Shown piece after piece: positions 1-16,439 of a stretch of 64,000 bases of DNA. The notes beneath the pieces were generated by a model, which was not told where the DNA came from, did not search any database, and saw nothing but the letters and a program-made list of their open reading frames with translations. The stretch is from Dactylellina haptotyla (taxonomy: Eukaryota > Ascomycota > Orbiliomycetes > Orbiliales > Orbiliaceae), in the NCBI GenBank assembly GCA_031310005.1, contig CM062381.1:2232001-2296000 (forward strand), in the 5' to 3' direction. Position numbers and translations under genes: made by a program. Every line of letters starts with the position of its first letter. Position 1 is the stretch's first letter.

Positions 1-2389
1 AAATTTAAAACCAAAATTAATAATTAGGAAATCATCCCCCAAAATCTAATAAATTGGTATATTATTAATGTAATTAAAAAAAATATATTAAATAAAATTA
101 TTTAGTTAATTAATATTTAAAAAATATTAGAATAGTTAATTAAAAGATATTATAAAAATAATATAATTATAAAAAAAATTAAAAAAATTATAATAAATAT
201 ATTAAAGAATATAAAAATAATTATTAATAGTTTAAAGAAGAATTTTAAAAAAAACACCAATTTAATATTATATTTTATTAAATTAATAAAAAAAATATTT
301 TTAATACCAACTTAATTATTTCTTAAGTTTTAATTGTACTAGAAAAAATTTAAATTTTTATTTTATTTATCATTTTATTTAAAATATATATTCCTTAAAA
401 TTAAAATTAAAAAGTTTAAGAAAATAATATTAAATTTATTATAAAAATATTATTTTAAATAAGAAAACTTTTTTTAAAAAAGCTATATATTTATAATTTA
501 TTTAAAATTTTTAAATAATCTATAAAAAATATAAATTTAAAAAAATTTACTTATAATGAATTTTAAAATTTTATATTATTATAAATTTAAATTTATTTTT
601 AAATATTAGATATGTAAAATCAGATTATAAAATCTATATTTATACTAATTGGTCCTAATTAAAGAAAAGTATAATAATCATATAGATAAATTATATTATT
701 AATAAAAAAAAATTTATAATTAATTATTCCTTAAGTTAAACAATATATAAATATATTAATAAAAAAAAAAATTTTTAAAAATTAAATGTTAGAAGGACTA
801 GCAAAACTATAAAATAAATATTATATTTAAATATTAAAAATTAATATTTTAAATAACTTATTTACCTAATATTAGATTTATAAGATATAGTTATTTAATA
901 TTTTATATTAATAATAATAAAACTAGCCTTTAATTTATTAATTAATATATAAAATTTTATAAAATGTATTAATATTAATTATATAGATATTCTGATATAA
1001 ATTCTATTAAATTTATATATTAAAATTATATAAATTAAATAATCACTTTTAATTATAAATATAAAAAAATAATAAAAACCCTTACTAACTTTATTAATAA
1101 ATTATTTATTTTATAATATTTATTATTATAAAATTAAATTAATAAGATTATAAAATATATTAAATATATATAAATAATCTATATTATCAATATTATTTAA
1201 ATATTAATATTATAAGAATTAAAAAAAAAAATATTAACTTTATAAATCAAACTTAATTATTACTCTTATAATAAAAATTTTTATATTTATAATAATAATT
1301 ATAAGAATAAACTAATATTACTTTTATAATATATTAGAAAAACTTTTAAAATTATATAAAAGTTATTTAAATTATAAATAATGATTTTATTATAAAAAAT
1401 TTAAAATTTTATATTTAAAATTATTAATAAAATATTTTAATTATAATAAATATATTATTTAATTTTAAAATAAGAAAAAATAAAAATACTTTTTATTATA
1501 TTAAATTTAATAATATTAAATAATATAATTATTTAAATTAAAGAGTTTTGATAATAATATATATTAAATAATTTAATTTTAATTTTATTAAAAAGAATTT
1601 AATAAAATTTTTAATTAAATTAAAATAATATTTTAAATATTTTATATTATTAATAAACCTAATATAAGCTCTTATAGATAGTAAGTAGAAATTATATATA
1701 TTTTAAAAATATATTAAAAATATAATTTTATATAATTTAAAATATTATATAATATTATTATTTTTAGAGAAAACTTTAAAAATAGTTAAATATAAAATCA
1801 ATATTATCCTTATTATTAATAAATATTTTAAAAAATGAATTATTAATATTTTTAATTTACTAATGATGATTTTATTTTAGAATATAATTAATTAAAAAAT
1901 TATAATTTAATTATAAATTTTAAAAATAAAATAATTAAATTTATTTATTATAAATATTAATAGAATTTATATTAAATTTAATAAATAGTTTATAAATAAT
2001 TAAAAAATTTATTTATAATTTATAAAATATTTTGATAAAAAATTTATTATTTTTATAATAAATTAATACTTTTAAATGAATATAATTTAAAATTAAAAAT
2101 ATTATTAAAATTATTAAAAAAATTATTAAAAATATTTTATTCTTTAAAATTTAAAATAAATTTTAAATAAATTTAAATTTTAAAAAAATTAAAAATAAAA
2201 ATATATTATTATTATTTAATAAATTTATTTATAAAATATTATTATAAAAAATATATTTAAAAAAAATTATTTAAATTTTATTTATTTATATTTATATAAA
2301 AGAAGAATTTAAAATATTTAAAAATATATTAAAAAATTTATAGAAAAGATATATTCAATTTTAAAGTTTTTTATAGATATCTAATTTTT

Positions 2390-2800
2390 TTATTTTTAAA
2401 AAAATAAAAATATAAATTTATATCAATTATTAAAGCCTTAATATTATTACTATTAAAAATTATAATAACTTATTTTAAATTAATGAATTACTAAACTATC
2501 TTATTAAAATACTTTATTTTATTAATTTAATATTATTATTATTTATTATAATTTACAAATTGTTTTAAAGATGTTTAAAATAGTATTTAAATATCACTAT
2601 AGCTTATTTAAATATTTAATTATATTTATAAACTAACTAATGTTTTGATATTTTTTAAACTTTTATAAATTATATTGAAAAATCATATTAATATATATTG
2701 TTTATTTTAATAATATATTAATTTATAGTATAAACCTTAAAAATATTAATAATATGTTATTATTATTTTTAAAATATTAAATAAATATAATTTAAAATTA
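2390..2800 (+). other. Reverse transcriptase relic of element A
   Basis: Translation by eye gives the gypsy reverse transcriptase block order: the core ahead of the finger-palm motifs, the 'N-A-TF-x-x-LIN' region near 2640-2660, and the 'YLDDILIYS'-like region near 2700-2730. The match rests on spacing and on residues that survive C-to-T change. It is a fossil with many breaks. The same block recurs in B and, inverted, in C at matching offsets. Confidence 0.6.
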
Positions 2801-5800
2801 AATTAAAAAAATAAAATTTAAAATTATGAAATATAAATTTTTTAAAATTATTATTATAATTAAAAATTAAAATAGATTCTAAGAAAATTAATATAATCTA
2901 AAAATAATTCTAATTTTAAAATATTAAAATATTTAAGCTTTTTAGACTTTTACAACTATTATTAATAATTTATTAAATAATATAATTATATATTTATCAC
3001 CTTTTGGAATTAATAAAAATAGGTATATATTTTAAAATAATTTAATTAAATATATATTTTTAATATTTTTAAAATTATTTTTCTTAATTTCTATTTTAAA
3101 TTATATATTTTGATTTATTTATTAAAATTAAAATAAACGTTTTTGATGTTGTATTAGAAACTTACCTATATTAATTATAATTAAATTAAAATAATATTTT
3201 ATAGTTTATTTTTTTATAAGTTTAATATTATTAAATTATAATATTTTATTTATAATAAAAAATTAATAACTATCATTTAAACTTATAAAATATAAAAGTA
3301 TACTTAAATAAAAATTTTTTATTATATATTTAAATTATAAAACTTTATTTATTTCTTATTATTTAAAATTTTAATAAACAATAAATCTGTTAATAAAAAT
3401 TTAAATATAATATAAAATTGTATATTAAAAAAAACTTTAGAACTGATGTTATTAATTAATAATTTAATTTAATAGTCGAAGTCTAATCTAATAAAGAAAT
3501 TATTTTTAAAAAAGTAATATATAATTATTTTAATTAATAAAGTTTTAATTTTATTTTATATTTTAAAAATTAGTTTATAAAGGATTTTAAATAAAATTAT
3601 AACAAATATTTTATTATAAAAATATTATTAAAAATTTTGATATTTTAAATTATTTTACAATAAAAAAATTTATTTTTTTAGAAACTTCTACATCTCTACT
3701 AAGAAACTCTAATAATAATTTATTAAGTAATATTATGATATATTAATTTACAGATATTTAAAAATTGAATATATTTAAGAATTTTTAATTAAATTTATTT
3801 TTAATTTTAAATGCGATAATATATCGAATAATATATAAAAATTTATAATATATACTATTAAAACAAATTTAGTTAATATTTATTTTATAAAATTATAATT
3901 TTATAATATATTTTAAAATTATTTTAAATTATTTTATATAATTTTATATAAAAATACTTTTTTAAAAACCTTTTTATAAATATTATTTATAACAAAATTT
4001 AATCATTATTTATAAATTTAATAAAATAATAATTTTAAAATTATAAAATTTTAAATAGTTTATAATTAAATTTAAATAAATTTATAATAAATAAATTTTT
4101 AATTAATATAAATTATAATTTAAATCTATTTATAATAGATATATTATTTGCTAATAAATTTTAAAATTTAGTTAAAATTAGATTAATATTAAAATTAATA
4201 TTATTAGTAAAGGATATATTTAGATAGATAGAGTTATATAAATTATTTAAATTATTAAATATAATTAAGAAGTTTTTAATATAATATAAAATAATTAGAT
4301 TAAATTATTATTATATTTTAAATTTATTTATAATATATTTAAATATTTATTTATTAATATATATTTTATAAAGTATTTAGAAGATAAAATTTTATTATAA
4401 TATTATTTTATAATATTTAAAAAATTATTTTAAAGTAAAAATATATTATAAATATAAAAAATTTTTTATAATAATTTATAAAAATTTTTTAATTTATAAT
4501 AAAATATATATTATATTATTATAATTAGTAATATATAAAATATTTTTTTAAAAAAAAATAAAGTATATTTGTTTATTAAATATATTAAATAAAAGATAAT
4601 AAAATAAAAAATTAAATTATTAAAAATATAAATTTTCATTATTATTAGAAAATTTAATAATAATATTTTTAAATTTAAAATTCTAGATTTATTTAAATTT
4701 ATTAATAATTTTTTATATTTTATTTTAAAATTAGCTTTTGGTCTAAAAAAAATTTAAAAATAAAGAATTGGAATATAAAAATTATATAAAATATAAAATT
4801 AAAAATATTCAATAGATTTAATAAAAATAATAAATATTTAATTAAATAATTGTTATTTTATAAATTATAAAATAATTTATAGAAATTAGAAATATAATAT
4901 TTTATTAAGCTAATTTAAGAATATTTTTAGAAAAATATTAAAATTATTAAATAAACAATTTAAAAAAAAATTTAAAAAAGTTATATAATATTTAATACAC
5001 TTAGGTATAATTAAATAAGAAAGTAATTCAACTTTTTTAATTAATTATATTTAAGAAATTTAATTTATATATTATATTTATTCGATTTTTTATTTAAAAA
5101 AAATAATATTATTGTTTAAAAATTACTAAAAATTAATATTATTTAATAATAGTTTTAAATTTAAATTTTTTAATTGTTTAAAAGATTCCTGCTTTTTAAT
5201 AATTATTTTTTCTTTTTTTAACGCTAAATTAAATTTGTTATTTAATATTTTAACTTTTTTTTTAATTGTATTATTTTAATTTATAATTATAATATTTTAA
5301 TTAATAATTTGGTAACCCCCTCCTTAAATTCCTTAAGTTTTTGTTGTTTGTTATTAAGCTCCCGACCAATATAATTTATTAAAAAGAAATAATTATTAAA
5401 CAAAATTTATTAAAGAATTAGAATCATATTTATTATTAAGGAATTTACAAGGATAATTTAAATAAAAATAAATAATATATTTACTTTTTTTATAAATCCA
5501 TATTTAATAGAATTATTTCTTTTTATAATAAAACTTACATCTAGTTTTAAATTTTTATTTTTTTTTTTTAATTTGACAAATTTGCTCCTAACAACACTCA
5601 GTCGATAACTTTATATAACAATCCACAAACATTAATAATTTTAGAAATATATTAATTATTTTTATAAATATTTTATAATTTAAATTTTATTTTATTATTT
5701 TAATTTAATTATTATATTTTTATATACATATAATTATATAAATATTTATTTAGAAACAAACCCTATACTACAATATAAATTATTATTCTATATAAATTTA

Positions 5801-5959
5801 ATTTTAATATAAAAATTAATAATATATAAAATCAAATTCCTATATAAAAATAATGATGGTATATTACTATTTTATATTTAATTATTGTTATCTATATAAA
5901 ACCCCAAATTTTATAAAAAAGTTGTTTATATGAAAACTTATTTTAAAAAAAAAGGATAG

Positions 5960-6469
5960 TGTTATAGATTATAAATTTTGATAGTATAAATATTTATACT
6001 TTGCTTTGTGTTGTATTATTTTAAATTTTATTATTGTATTTTGTATTTATAAATATATATTATTTTTAATATATTTGTTTGTGAATTTTATTTATTTGTT
6101 CCAATATTTTTACTGTAGTATAATATAATATAATCTATGGATTTATAAACTTTATATAGAGTCACAAAACTATAGTATAAAGTTATAAATTTATTATAAT
6201 AAATATAGAATTTATTATATATATAATATTATTATTAGATTAATGAAAATAGTTTTTATTTTTATCAATTAATTTAAATATAATTTAATATATCTAATTA
6301 TTTTTATTTTATTATTGTTATATATTTTAGGTGAGTTATTTTTAATACTTCATAATTCTATATATACTTTTTATTAAAAAATTTAGATATTTTAAATAGA
6401 AAGAGAGTTTTGCATATTTTAGTATTGTATATTTGTATCGTTATATTGGGTAGCGTACGAAGTGTAACA
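5960..6469 (+). repeat. LTR1 (family 1), 3' LTR of element A
   Basis: 510 bp. It starts TGTTATAGATT, a decayed form of TGTCACAGACC, and ends GAAGTGTAACA. A poly-purine tract (A-run then GGATAG) lies directly upstream, as expected for a 3' LTR. The right end, with TGGGTAGCGTACGAAG, keeps much of its original G+C and matches LTR2 and LTR6. Confidence 0.88.
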
Positions 6470-9400
6470 TATTTATATAATATTTGAATAAATAAATTGA
6501 AAATCAAGTTTTACAAAATTAATTAAATATTTTTATATTTATGAAGATAGAAGAAAGAAGTATTACTTTTATTTTTATTAATTTTTAAAACCGACTTATT
6601 TAAAAATAAAAATAAAATTTCAATTATTAATAATAAAATTTATTTTAATGTTATTATATAAGTATAGGAAAAAGAATTATATATATTTAGTAAAGTTACT
6701 GATAATTTAGTAAAAATTATTATTCTAAATAATAATAAATATTTATAAAATATAGAAATAATTATAGAAATTTTAAAAAAATTTAAAAAAATGGTTATTA
6801 TAACTTAAATAACTATTAAAATCTATAAAGATGTATAAAATATATTTAAAATAATTAGAAAAAAATTATATTAATTATTTTAAAATCCAACCAAGGATTG
6901 AGTAAAATTCATTTTTATTTTATATTAAATAAGAATAGATTTTATTATAAATTAGTTTTTAATTAAAAATTTAAAGATTTTAATAAAATTTTAATAATAA
7001 TAATAAAAGATATTTTAATAACTTAATAAATTTTTAATAAATTTTACTAATTTACTTTAATTTGCTATTTATTATAAAAGTGAAAAATATTAGATTTTAA
7101 TAAATTCAATAATTTATTATAAATTTGATTAATTTATCTAATAAATTATTATTATTTTTTATTTTCAATATTAATAATTTAAAAATAATAAAAATAAAAT
7201 TTTTTTTTTTTTATATTTTTATAAAAATCATTTTTATATTTATAATTTTTATTTTATATAATATGAAGAAAATAGGAAAAAATAAAAATAGAAAATTAAT
7301 AATAACTATATTATCCAAATTTTTATTAATTATTTATATTTTATTAAAAGATTTAAATAACTTTATAAATATTAAAATAAAATTAAAATTTTTTTATATT
7401 ATTTAAAATTTATAATAAATTAAATTTATTAAAATATTTTTAGATTATTAATACTTATATTTTTATAATCAGATATATAGTAAAATAATTAATTTATTAA
7501 AAAGATTAAAATTATATGAGATAGGAAGTTATTAAAATAATTATATATAATTTAAAAATTTAATATTATATAATTAAAGATTTAATTATAAATTTAATAA
7601 TAATTACTTTTAAAACATAAACAAATATTTTTAAAATTATAATAATTATAATTAATTTCAACTTTAAGAAAATCATCTAAATTAATAGAATAATTAATTT
7701 AAACTTATAATAATAGTTAAAAAATTAACCCTCTTATAATCTTGGAAATTATTTTACAATAAATTAAAATTAACCATTTTAGAACTAAAGTAATTTTTTA
7801 TATTCTTAGAATAATTATTAAAACCAAATAATTAATAATAATAAAATAAAAATAACTAGATTTTAAAAAAATATTTTAGATTATTTCATAAAATTAAAAA
7901 AATTCAAAATTAAAATTAATAATTTAAAAAATCATTTTTGAAATCAATAAATTAATATATTATTAATATAATAAAAAAGGATATATTAATGAAATTATTT
8001 TATTAATCAATATTCAAAAAATATTAGAATAGCCAATTAAAAATACTATAAAAATAATATAATTATAAAAACTAAAAAAACTATAATAAGTATATTAAAG
8101 AATATAAGTAATTATTAATAATTTAAAAAAATTACAAAAGAATAATAATTTAATATTATTTTATTAAATTAATAAAAAAATTTTAACATTAATCTAACTG
8201 TTTTTTAAGTCCTGTATTAGAAAGAATTCAAATTTTTACTTTATTTATTATTTTATTTAAAATATATATTCTTTAAGAATCAAAAACAAAAAATTTAATA
8301 ATAAGAAAAAATTAAAATAAAATTTATTATTAAAGAATATTATTTTAAATAAAAATCCTTTCCAAAAAATTATATATTTACAATATATATTTACAATTTA
8401 TATAAAATTTTTCTAATAATTTTTAAAAGAATATAAAATTTAAAAAGAAATTTATTTATAATAAATTTTGAAATTATATATTAATATAAATTTAAAATTT
8501 ATTTATAAAAAATTATAAAATTATTTAATATTTTTTCATCAATTTATTATATAAAAAATTAACTTAAAAGATTTGATTAATCTTCTAATAATTAATATTA
8601 TTTAATTATTAAAAATTGAATTTTTATTAAATAAATTTTTAAAATTAAATATTAAAATTAATAGAAATTATAAAACATTATACTTAAATATTAAAATCAA
8701 TGTTTTTAATAATTTACCTTATTTAATATTGGATTTATAAAATATAATTATTTAATATTTTATATTAATAATAATAAAAGTTGGTTTTAATTTATTAATT
8801 AATATATAAAATTATATAAAATATATTAATATTAATTATATAAATATCTTAATATAGATTTAACTAAATTCATATATTAAAATTATACAAACTAAATAAT
8901 TGTTTTTAATTATAAATATATGGAAAAATAATAAAAAAGCTTTTATAAATTTTATTAATAGGTTATATATTTTATAATATTTTATTATTATAAAATTAAA
9001 TTAGTATAAAATTATAAAATATATTAATTTTATATAAAAATTATAATATTATTAAAATAATATTAAAAATTAATATTATAAAATTGAAAAAAAGAGAAAT
9101 GTTAATTTTATAAGTTAAAATTTTTAATTATTATTTTATAATAAAATTTATATACTTACATTAATTATATATAAAAATAAATTAACATCATTTTTATAAT
9201 ATATTAGAAAATTTCAAAACTATATATTTATAAAAATTATTTAAATTATAAATAATAATTTTATAAAAAGATTTAAGATTTTATATTTAAAATTATTAAT
9301 AGAATACTTTAATTATAATAGGTATGTTATTTAATTTTTAAAATAGAAAAGGTTAGGAATATTATTAATAACATAAAATTTAATAATATTAAATAGTATA

Positions 9401-10259
9401 ATATTTTAAATTAAAAGAGCTTTAAATAATAATATATTAAATTATTTAATTTTAATTTTATTAAAAACCTAATAAAATTTTTAATTAAATTAAAAATAAT
9501 ATTTTTAAATACCTTATATTATTAATGGAAATTATACAAGTTTTTATAAATAACAAAATAAAAACTATATATATTTTAAAAAAATATATTAAAAATATAA
9601 TCTTATATAATTTAAAAATATTATATATAATATTATTACTTTGGAAGAAGCCTCCTAGGAATAATTAAATATGAAATTAACATTATTTTCATTATTAATA
9701 AATATTTTAAAAAATAAATTATTAATATTTTTAATTTTATTAATAATAATTTTATTTTAAAATATAACTAATTAAAAAACTATAATCTAGTTATTAATTT
9801 TAAAAATAAAATTAAATTTATTTATTATAAATATTAATAAAATTTATATTAAATTTAATAAATTATTTATAAATAATTAAAAGAAGTTTATTTATAATTT
9901 ATAAAATATTTCTTAGATAAAAAATTTATTATTGTTTTTATAATAAATTTAATATTTTTAAATAAATATAATTTAAAGTTAAAGATATTATTTAAATTAT
10001 TAAAAAATTATTAAAATATTTTATTTTTAAAATTCTAAAATGGATTTAAATTTTAAAAATCAAAAATGAAAATATATTATTATTATTTAATAAATTTATT
10101 TATAAAATATTTTATAAGAAAGTATTATTTTTAAATTTCTACCTATTTATATTTATATAAAAAAATTTAAAATTTTTAAAAATATATTAAAAAAATTTAT
10201 AGAAAAAAATATATCCATTTTTAAAATTTTAATTAGATATTTAATCTTTTTTATCCTTA

Positions 10260-10620
10260 AGAAAAATAAAAAATTATAAATTTATATTAATTATCAAAAT
10301 TTTAATGTTATTATTATTAAAAATTGTAATAGTTTATCCTAAATCAATAAATTCATTAAATTATTTTATTAAAATAATTTACTTTATTAAATTTAATATT
10401 ATTATTACTTATTATAATTTATGAATTATTCTAAAAATATTTAAAAATAGTGTTTAAATGTTATTATAATTATTTAAATATTTAATTATATTTATAAATT
10501 AATTAACACCTTAGTATTCTTTAAACCTTTATAAATTATATATTAAAGATTATATTAATAAAATATATATTATTTATTTTAATAATATATTAATCTATAG
10601 TATAAACTTTAAAAGAATAT
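10260..10620 (+). other. Reverse transcriptase relic of element B
   Basis: Same block as at 2390-2800 in element A. It aligns base for base apart from transitions and a few small length differences. It is a fossil, recognised by position and by the order of family motifs. Confidence 0.55.
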
Positions 10621-12739
10621 TGATAATATGTTATTATTTTTAAAATATTAGATAAATATATTTTAAAATTAAATTAGAAAATGAAATTTAAAATTATAAA
10701 ATATAAATTTTTAAAACTATTATTATAATTAAAAAATTAAAATAGATTTTAAAAAAATTAATGTAATTTAAAAATGGTTTTGATTTTAAAATATTAAAAT
10801 ATTTAAATTTTTTTAAAATTTTATAATTATTATTAATAATTTATTAAATAATATAATTAATTATATATTTATTACTTTTGAATTAATAAAATAAATATAT
10901 ATTTTAATATAATCTTTAATTAAATATATGTTTTAATATATTTAAAAATTATTTCATAACTTTATTTTTAAACTATATGATTTTAATTTATTTATTAAAA
11001 TTAAAATAAATATTTTTAATATTACATTAGAAGTCTATTTATATCAACTATAATTAAATTAAGAATAATATTTTATTATTTATTTATTTTATAAATTTAA
11101 TATTATTAAATTATAATATCTTATTTATGATAAAAATTAATAATTATTATTTAAATTTATAAAATATAGAAAATATATTTTTAAATTAGAACTTTTTTAT
11201 AGTATATTTAAATTAAAAATCTTATTTACTTTTATCATTTAAAAATTTTATAGATGATAAATTATATGGGAATTTATTAATTATATAATATAAAAATTAT
11301 ATATTATAAAAGAAAAAGAATTCTAAGTTGATGTTATTAATCAATAATTTAATTTAATAGTTAAAAGTCTAATTTAATAAAGAAACTATTTTAAAAAAAG
11401 TAATATATAATTATTTTAATTAATAAAATCTTTAATTATATTTTTTATTTTAAAATTAATTATAAAAAATTTTAAATAAATTATAATAAATATTTTATTA
11501 TAAAAAGAATATTATTAAAATTTTAATATTTTAAATTATTTATAATAAAAAAATTTTATTTTGAGAATTTTTATATTTTTATTAAAAAATTTTAATAATA
11601 ATTTATTAAACAATATTATAATATAATTTATAGATATTTAAGAATTAAATATATTTAAAAACTTTTAATTAAGTCTAATTTTTAACCTAAATACAATAAT
11701 ATATTAAATAATATATTAAAATTTATAATATATATTATTAAAACAAACTTAATCAATATTTATTTTATAAAAATTATAATTTTATAATATATTTTAGGAT
11801 TATTCTAAATTATTTATATAATTTTATATAAAATACTTTTAAGAGACCTTTTATAATACCATTTATAATAAAGTTTTAATCATTATTTGTAAATTTAATA
11901 AATAATAATTTTAAAATTATAAAATTTTAAATAATTTATAATTAAATTTAAATAAATTTATAATAAATAAATTTTTAACCAATATAAATTATAATTTAAA
12001 CATATTTATAATAAAATATATTATTTATTAATAAATTTAAAACTCAATCAGAATTAAACTAATATTAAAATTAATATTATTATAAAAATATGTTTAAATA
12101 AACAAAACTATAGAATAAATTATTTAAATTATTAAAAATATAATTAAGAAGTTTTTTAATATAATATAAAAATTAAAATTAAATTACTATTATATTTTAA
12201 ATTTATTTATAATATATTTAAATATTTATTTATTAAATATACATTTTATAAAATATTTAAAAATGGAATCTTATTATGATATTATTTTTATAATATTTAA
12301 AAAAATAATTTTAGAAGTAAAAAAATATATTAAAAATATAAAAAAATTTTATAATAATATATAAAAAAATTTTTAATTTATAATAAAACATATATTATAC
12401 TATTATAATCAATAATATATGGAAATACTTCTTTTAAAGGAAGGAAATAAAGCATATTTGTTTGTTAAATATATTAAATGGAAAGGATGATAAAGTAAAA
12501 AATTAGATTATTAAAAATATAGATTTTTTATTATTATTAAAAAATTTAATAATAATATTTTTAAATTTGAAATTTTAGGATTTATTCAAATTTATTAATT
12601 TTTTTATATTTTATTTTTAAAACCAGTTTTTCCAAACCTAAAAAAAAATTTAGAGGATAAAGAATTAAAATATAAAAATTATATAAAATATAAAATTATA
12701 AAAATATTTAATAGATTTAATAAAAATAATAAATATTTG

Positions 12740-12744
12740 ATTAG
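12740..12744. repeat. Target site duplication of element C (left copy, ATTAG)
   Basis: ATTAG directly before LTR2 is repeated directly after LTR3 at 21249-21253. A 5-bp duplication is usual for Ty3/gypsy integration. The perfect match confirms both ends of element C, and that the sequences on either side were once one piece of element B. Confidence 0.9.
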
Positions 12745-13286
12745 TGTTATACTTCGTATGCTACCCAATATAACGGTATGAATTTGCAATACTAAGATAT
12801 ACAATACTCTTTTTCTACTTAAAATACCTAGGTTTTTTAATAAAAAATATATATAGAATTATAAAGTATTAAAAATAATTTACCTAAAATGTATAATAAT
12901 AATAAAATAAAGATAATTAGATATATTAAATTATATTTAAGTTAATTAATAAAAATAAAAATATTTTATTAATTTTAATAATAATCTTATATATATAAAT
13001 ATTATAAAATATTTTTAAAAATTTATTTTTTTTATATATTTGTATAGATAAAATGTGTGAGTAAATAAATTTTTAAAAATTTTTATATTATTTGTTTAAG
13101 TTAAAAAATAAATAAACATTTATATTATATTATAATATAATATATTAAATAAATATATAGGTTTTATAAATAAATATATTAAAAATAATATATATTTATA
13201 AATATAAAATATAATAATAAAATGTAAAATAATATAATATAAAATAAAATATAAATATTTATATTATTAAAATTTATAATTTATAA
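12745..13286 (-). repeat. LTR2 (family 1), 3' LTR of element C
   Basis: 542 bp. On the plus strand it begins TGTTATACTTCGTATGC, the inverse of the conserved LTR end GCATACGAAGTGTAACA. It finishes in a decayed form of GGTCTGTGACA. A complement poly-purine tract follows. Confidence 0.9.
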
Positions 13287-16200
13287 TATTATTTTTTTTT
13301 TTTAGAATAAGCTTCCATATAGGCAGCTTTTTCATAAAATCTAAAATTTTATATAAATAATAATAACTAAATATAAAATAATAATATATTATTATTTTTT
13401 TTATATAGGAATTTAATCTTATATATTATTAGTTTTTATGTTAAAATTAAATCTATATAAAATAATAGTTTATATTATAATATAGGTTTATTTAAATAAA
13501 TACTTATATAATTATATATATATAAAAATATAGTAATTAAATTAAAATAATAAAATAAAATTTAAATTATAAAATATTCTTATAAATATAAATAATTAAT
13601 ATATTTTTAAAAATAATAATGTTAGTAGATAAATATTAAAAAAAATTAAAATAAACTTTTCATTAATATTATATTATACAAGCTGATTAAATTAAGAATT
13701 CTAATATTTTTACTTTTTTTCTTTATAAATTTTATATTTGGAATAATTATTTTTACTTTATTATATCTAAAAATATTAGCTATTTTATTTACATTTAAAA
13801 TAGATGGCATGGTTGTTTAATAAATTTATATAAATATTTTTTTTTTTTATATGATTTTTGTTAATTTTTTATAATAGACCGGCTAGATCATCAAATAAAA
13901 GATAAAAAAAAAGAATTGGAAAAGTTAAAAAAAAAAAAAATTTTAATATAATAAAAAGTTATTAAAATTTAAACAAAAATTATAAAAAAACATAAAAAAT
14001 TAAAATTATTAAAAACAAAATATATAGAAGTAATTATATATAAAAGTAATTTATTAGAATAATTAATTAAATAAGAAGAAATAATTAAATAAATAAAAAT
14101 TAAATCTTCTAAAAATACAAATATAATTTTTATTAAAAAGAAATAACAAAAATTTATTAAAAGATTATAGATAATTTTATTAATTATTAACTTTGAAATT
14201 AAATTTTTTTTAATCATCCATATCCTTTTTATAAATTATATTATATTTTTTATTAAAAATAATTTTAGATTATAATAGGGATAAATTATATTTAAAAATC
14301 TATTTATCATTTTATAATTTATATAATAATAATTATTTAATTAAATATTTATTATTTTATTAATTTTTTAAAGATTTTTTAAATTTATATTTTATATAAT
14401 TATATTTTAATTTTTTATTTTAAATCCTTTTTAAGTTTAGAAATACTAATTTTAAGAGTAAAATATAAAAATTGATAAATTCAAATAAGTCCTAAAATTT
14501 TAAATTTAAAAATATTATTATTAAATTTTTAATAATAAAAATTTATATTTTTAATAATCCAATTTTTATTTTATCATTTTTTTATTTAATATATTTAATA
14601 AATATATTTTATCTCCTTTTTAAAAATATTTTTATATATTATTAATTATAATAATATAATATATATTTTATTATAAATTAAAATTTTTTTATAAATTATT
14701 ATAAAATTTTTTATATTTTTAATATATTTTTCTATTTTTAGGATAATTTTTTAAATATTATAAAAATAAAATTATAATAAGGTTTTATTTTTAAATATTT
14801 TATAAAATATATATTTGGTGGATGAATATTTAAATATATTATAAATAAATTTAAAATATAATAGTAATTTAATTTAATTATTTTATACCATATTAGGAAA
14901 TTTTTAACCATATTTTAATAATTTAAATAATTTATTTTATAATTTTATTTATTTAAATATATTTTTATTAATAATATTAATTTTAATACCAATTTAATTT
15001 TTAATTAAATTTTAAAATTTACTAATAAATAATATATTTTTATTATAAATATATTTAAATTATAATTTATATTAATTAAAAATTCATTTATTATAAACTT
15101 ATTCAAATTTCATTATAAATTATTTAAAATTTTATAATTTTAAAATTATTATTTTACTAAATTTGTAAATAATAATTAAAATTTTATTATAAATAATATT
15201 TATAAAAAGATTTTTTAAAAAGATATTTTATATAAAATTATATAAAATAATTTAAAATAGTTTTAAGGATACATATAAAATTATAATTTTTTATAAAATA
15301 AATATTAATTAAATTTATTTCAATAATATATATTATAAATTTTAATATATTATTTAATATATTATTATATTTAGGATTAGAAGTAAGATTTAATTAAAAT
15401 TTTTAAATATATTTAATTTTTAAATATTTATAAACTAATATATTATAATATTATTTAATAAATTATTAAAATTTTTAATAAAATATAAAAAATTTTAAAA
15501 AATAATTTTTTTTTATTATAAAATAATTTAAGATATTAAAATTTTGATAATATTTTTTTATTATAAAATATTCTTAATAATTTTATTTAAAATTTTTATA
15601 AATTAATTTTTAAAATATAAAAATAAAATTAAAAATTTTATTAATAAATAATTATATATTACTTTTTAAAATAGCTCCTTTATCCAATTAAATTTTAATT
15701 ATTAAATCAAATTATTAATTAATAGTATCGATTTTAAAATTCTTTTTTTATAATATATAATTTTTATATTATATTAATTAATAAATTTTTATTAATAAAC
15801 TTATCATTTACTAAAATTTTTAAATAATAAAAATAAGTAAGGTTTTATAATTTAAATATAATAAAAATTTTTATTTAAAATATATTTTTTTATATTTACA
15901 AACTTAAAATAATATTAATTTTTTATTATAAATAGAATATTATAATTTAGTAACATCAAATTTATAAAAAATAAACAATAATGTTATTTTAATTTAATTA
16001 TAATTAATATAGATAAGTTTTTAATGTAATATTAAAAATATTTATTTTAATTTTAATAAATAAATTAAAGTTATATAGTTTAAGAATAAAAATTAAAAAA
16101 TAATTTTAAATATATTAAAAATACATATTTGATTGGTGAAATTATATTAAAATATATGCCTATTTTTGTTAGTTTTAAAAATAATAAATATATAATTATA

Positions 16201-16439
16201 TTATTTAATAAATTATTAATAATAATTATAAAGTTTTAAAAAATTTAAATATTTTTAATATTTTAAGATTAGAATTATTTTTAAATTATATCAATTTTTT
16301 AAAATTTATTTTGATTTTTTTAATTATAATAATAATTTTAAAAATTTATATTTTATAATTTTAAATTTTATTTTTTTAATTTAATTTTAAAATTATATTT
16401 GTTTAATATTTTAAAGATAATATAATATATTATTTATAT

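Larger units (their letters stand above)
1..6469 (+). mobile_element. Ty3/gypsy family 1 element A, 3' part (5' part beyond window)
   Basis: Decayed LTR retrotransposon. It aligns along its length with element B (about 7880-12744, then 21254-22354) and, inverted, with element C. It ends in a poly-purine stretch just before an LTR at 5960-6469, which fixes the orientation as plus. Near 2390-2800 the reading resembles a gypsy reverse transcriptase in the expected order (DYR-LN-like block, FxxLIN-like block, then the region of the catalytic aspartates), so the superfamily call is Ty3/gypsy. Integrase and the 3' end of pol should lie between there and about 5100. It is broken many times and no long frame stays open. 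The LTR end at 6469 abuts element B leader sequence, so A appears to be inserted in B. Confidence 0.85.

Noticed and set aside
7125-7406. 93-codon open frame, plus strand
   Set aside because: Product is almost only I, K, N, L and F, and it lies inside element B. Expected by chance where stop-poor A/T runs occur.
13969-14217. 82-codon open frame, minus strand
   Set aside because: In the 3' region of decayed element C; composition driven by A/T, no family pattern.
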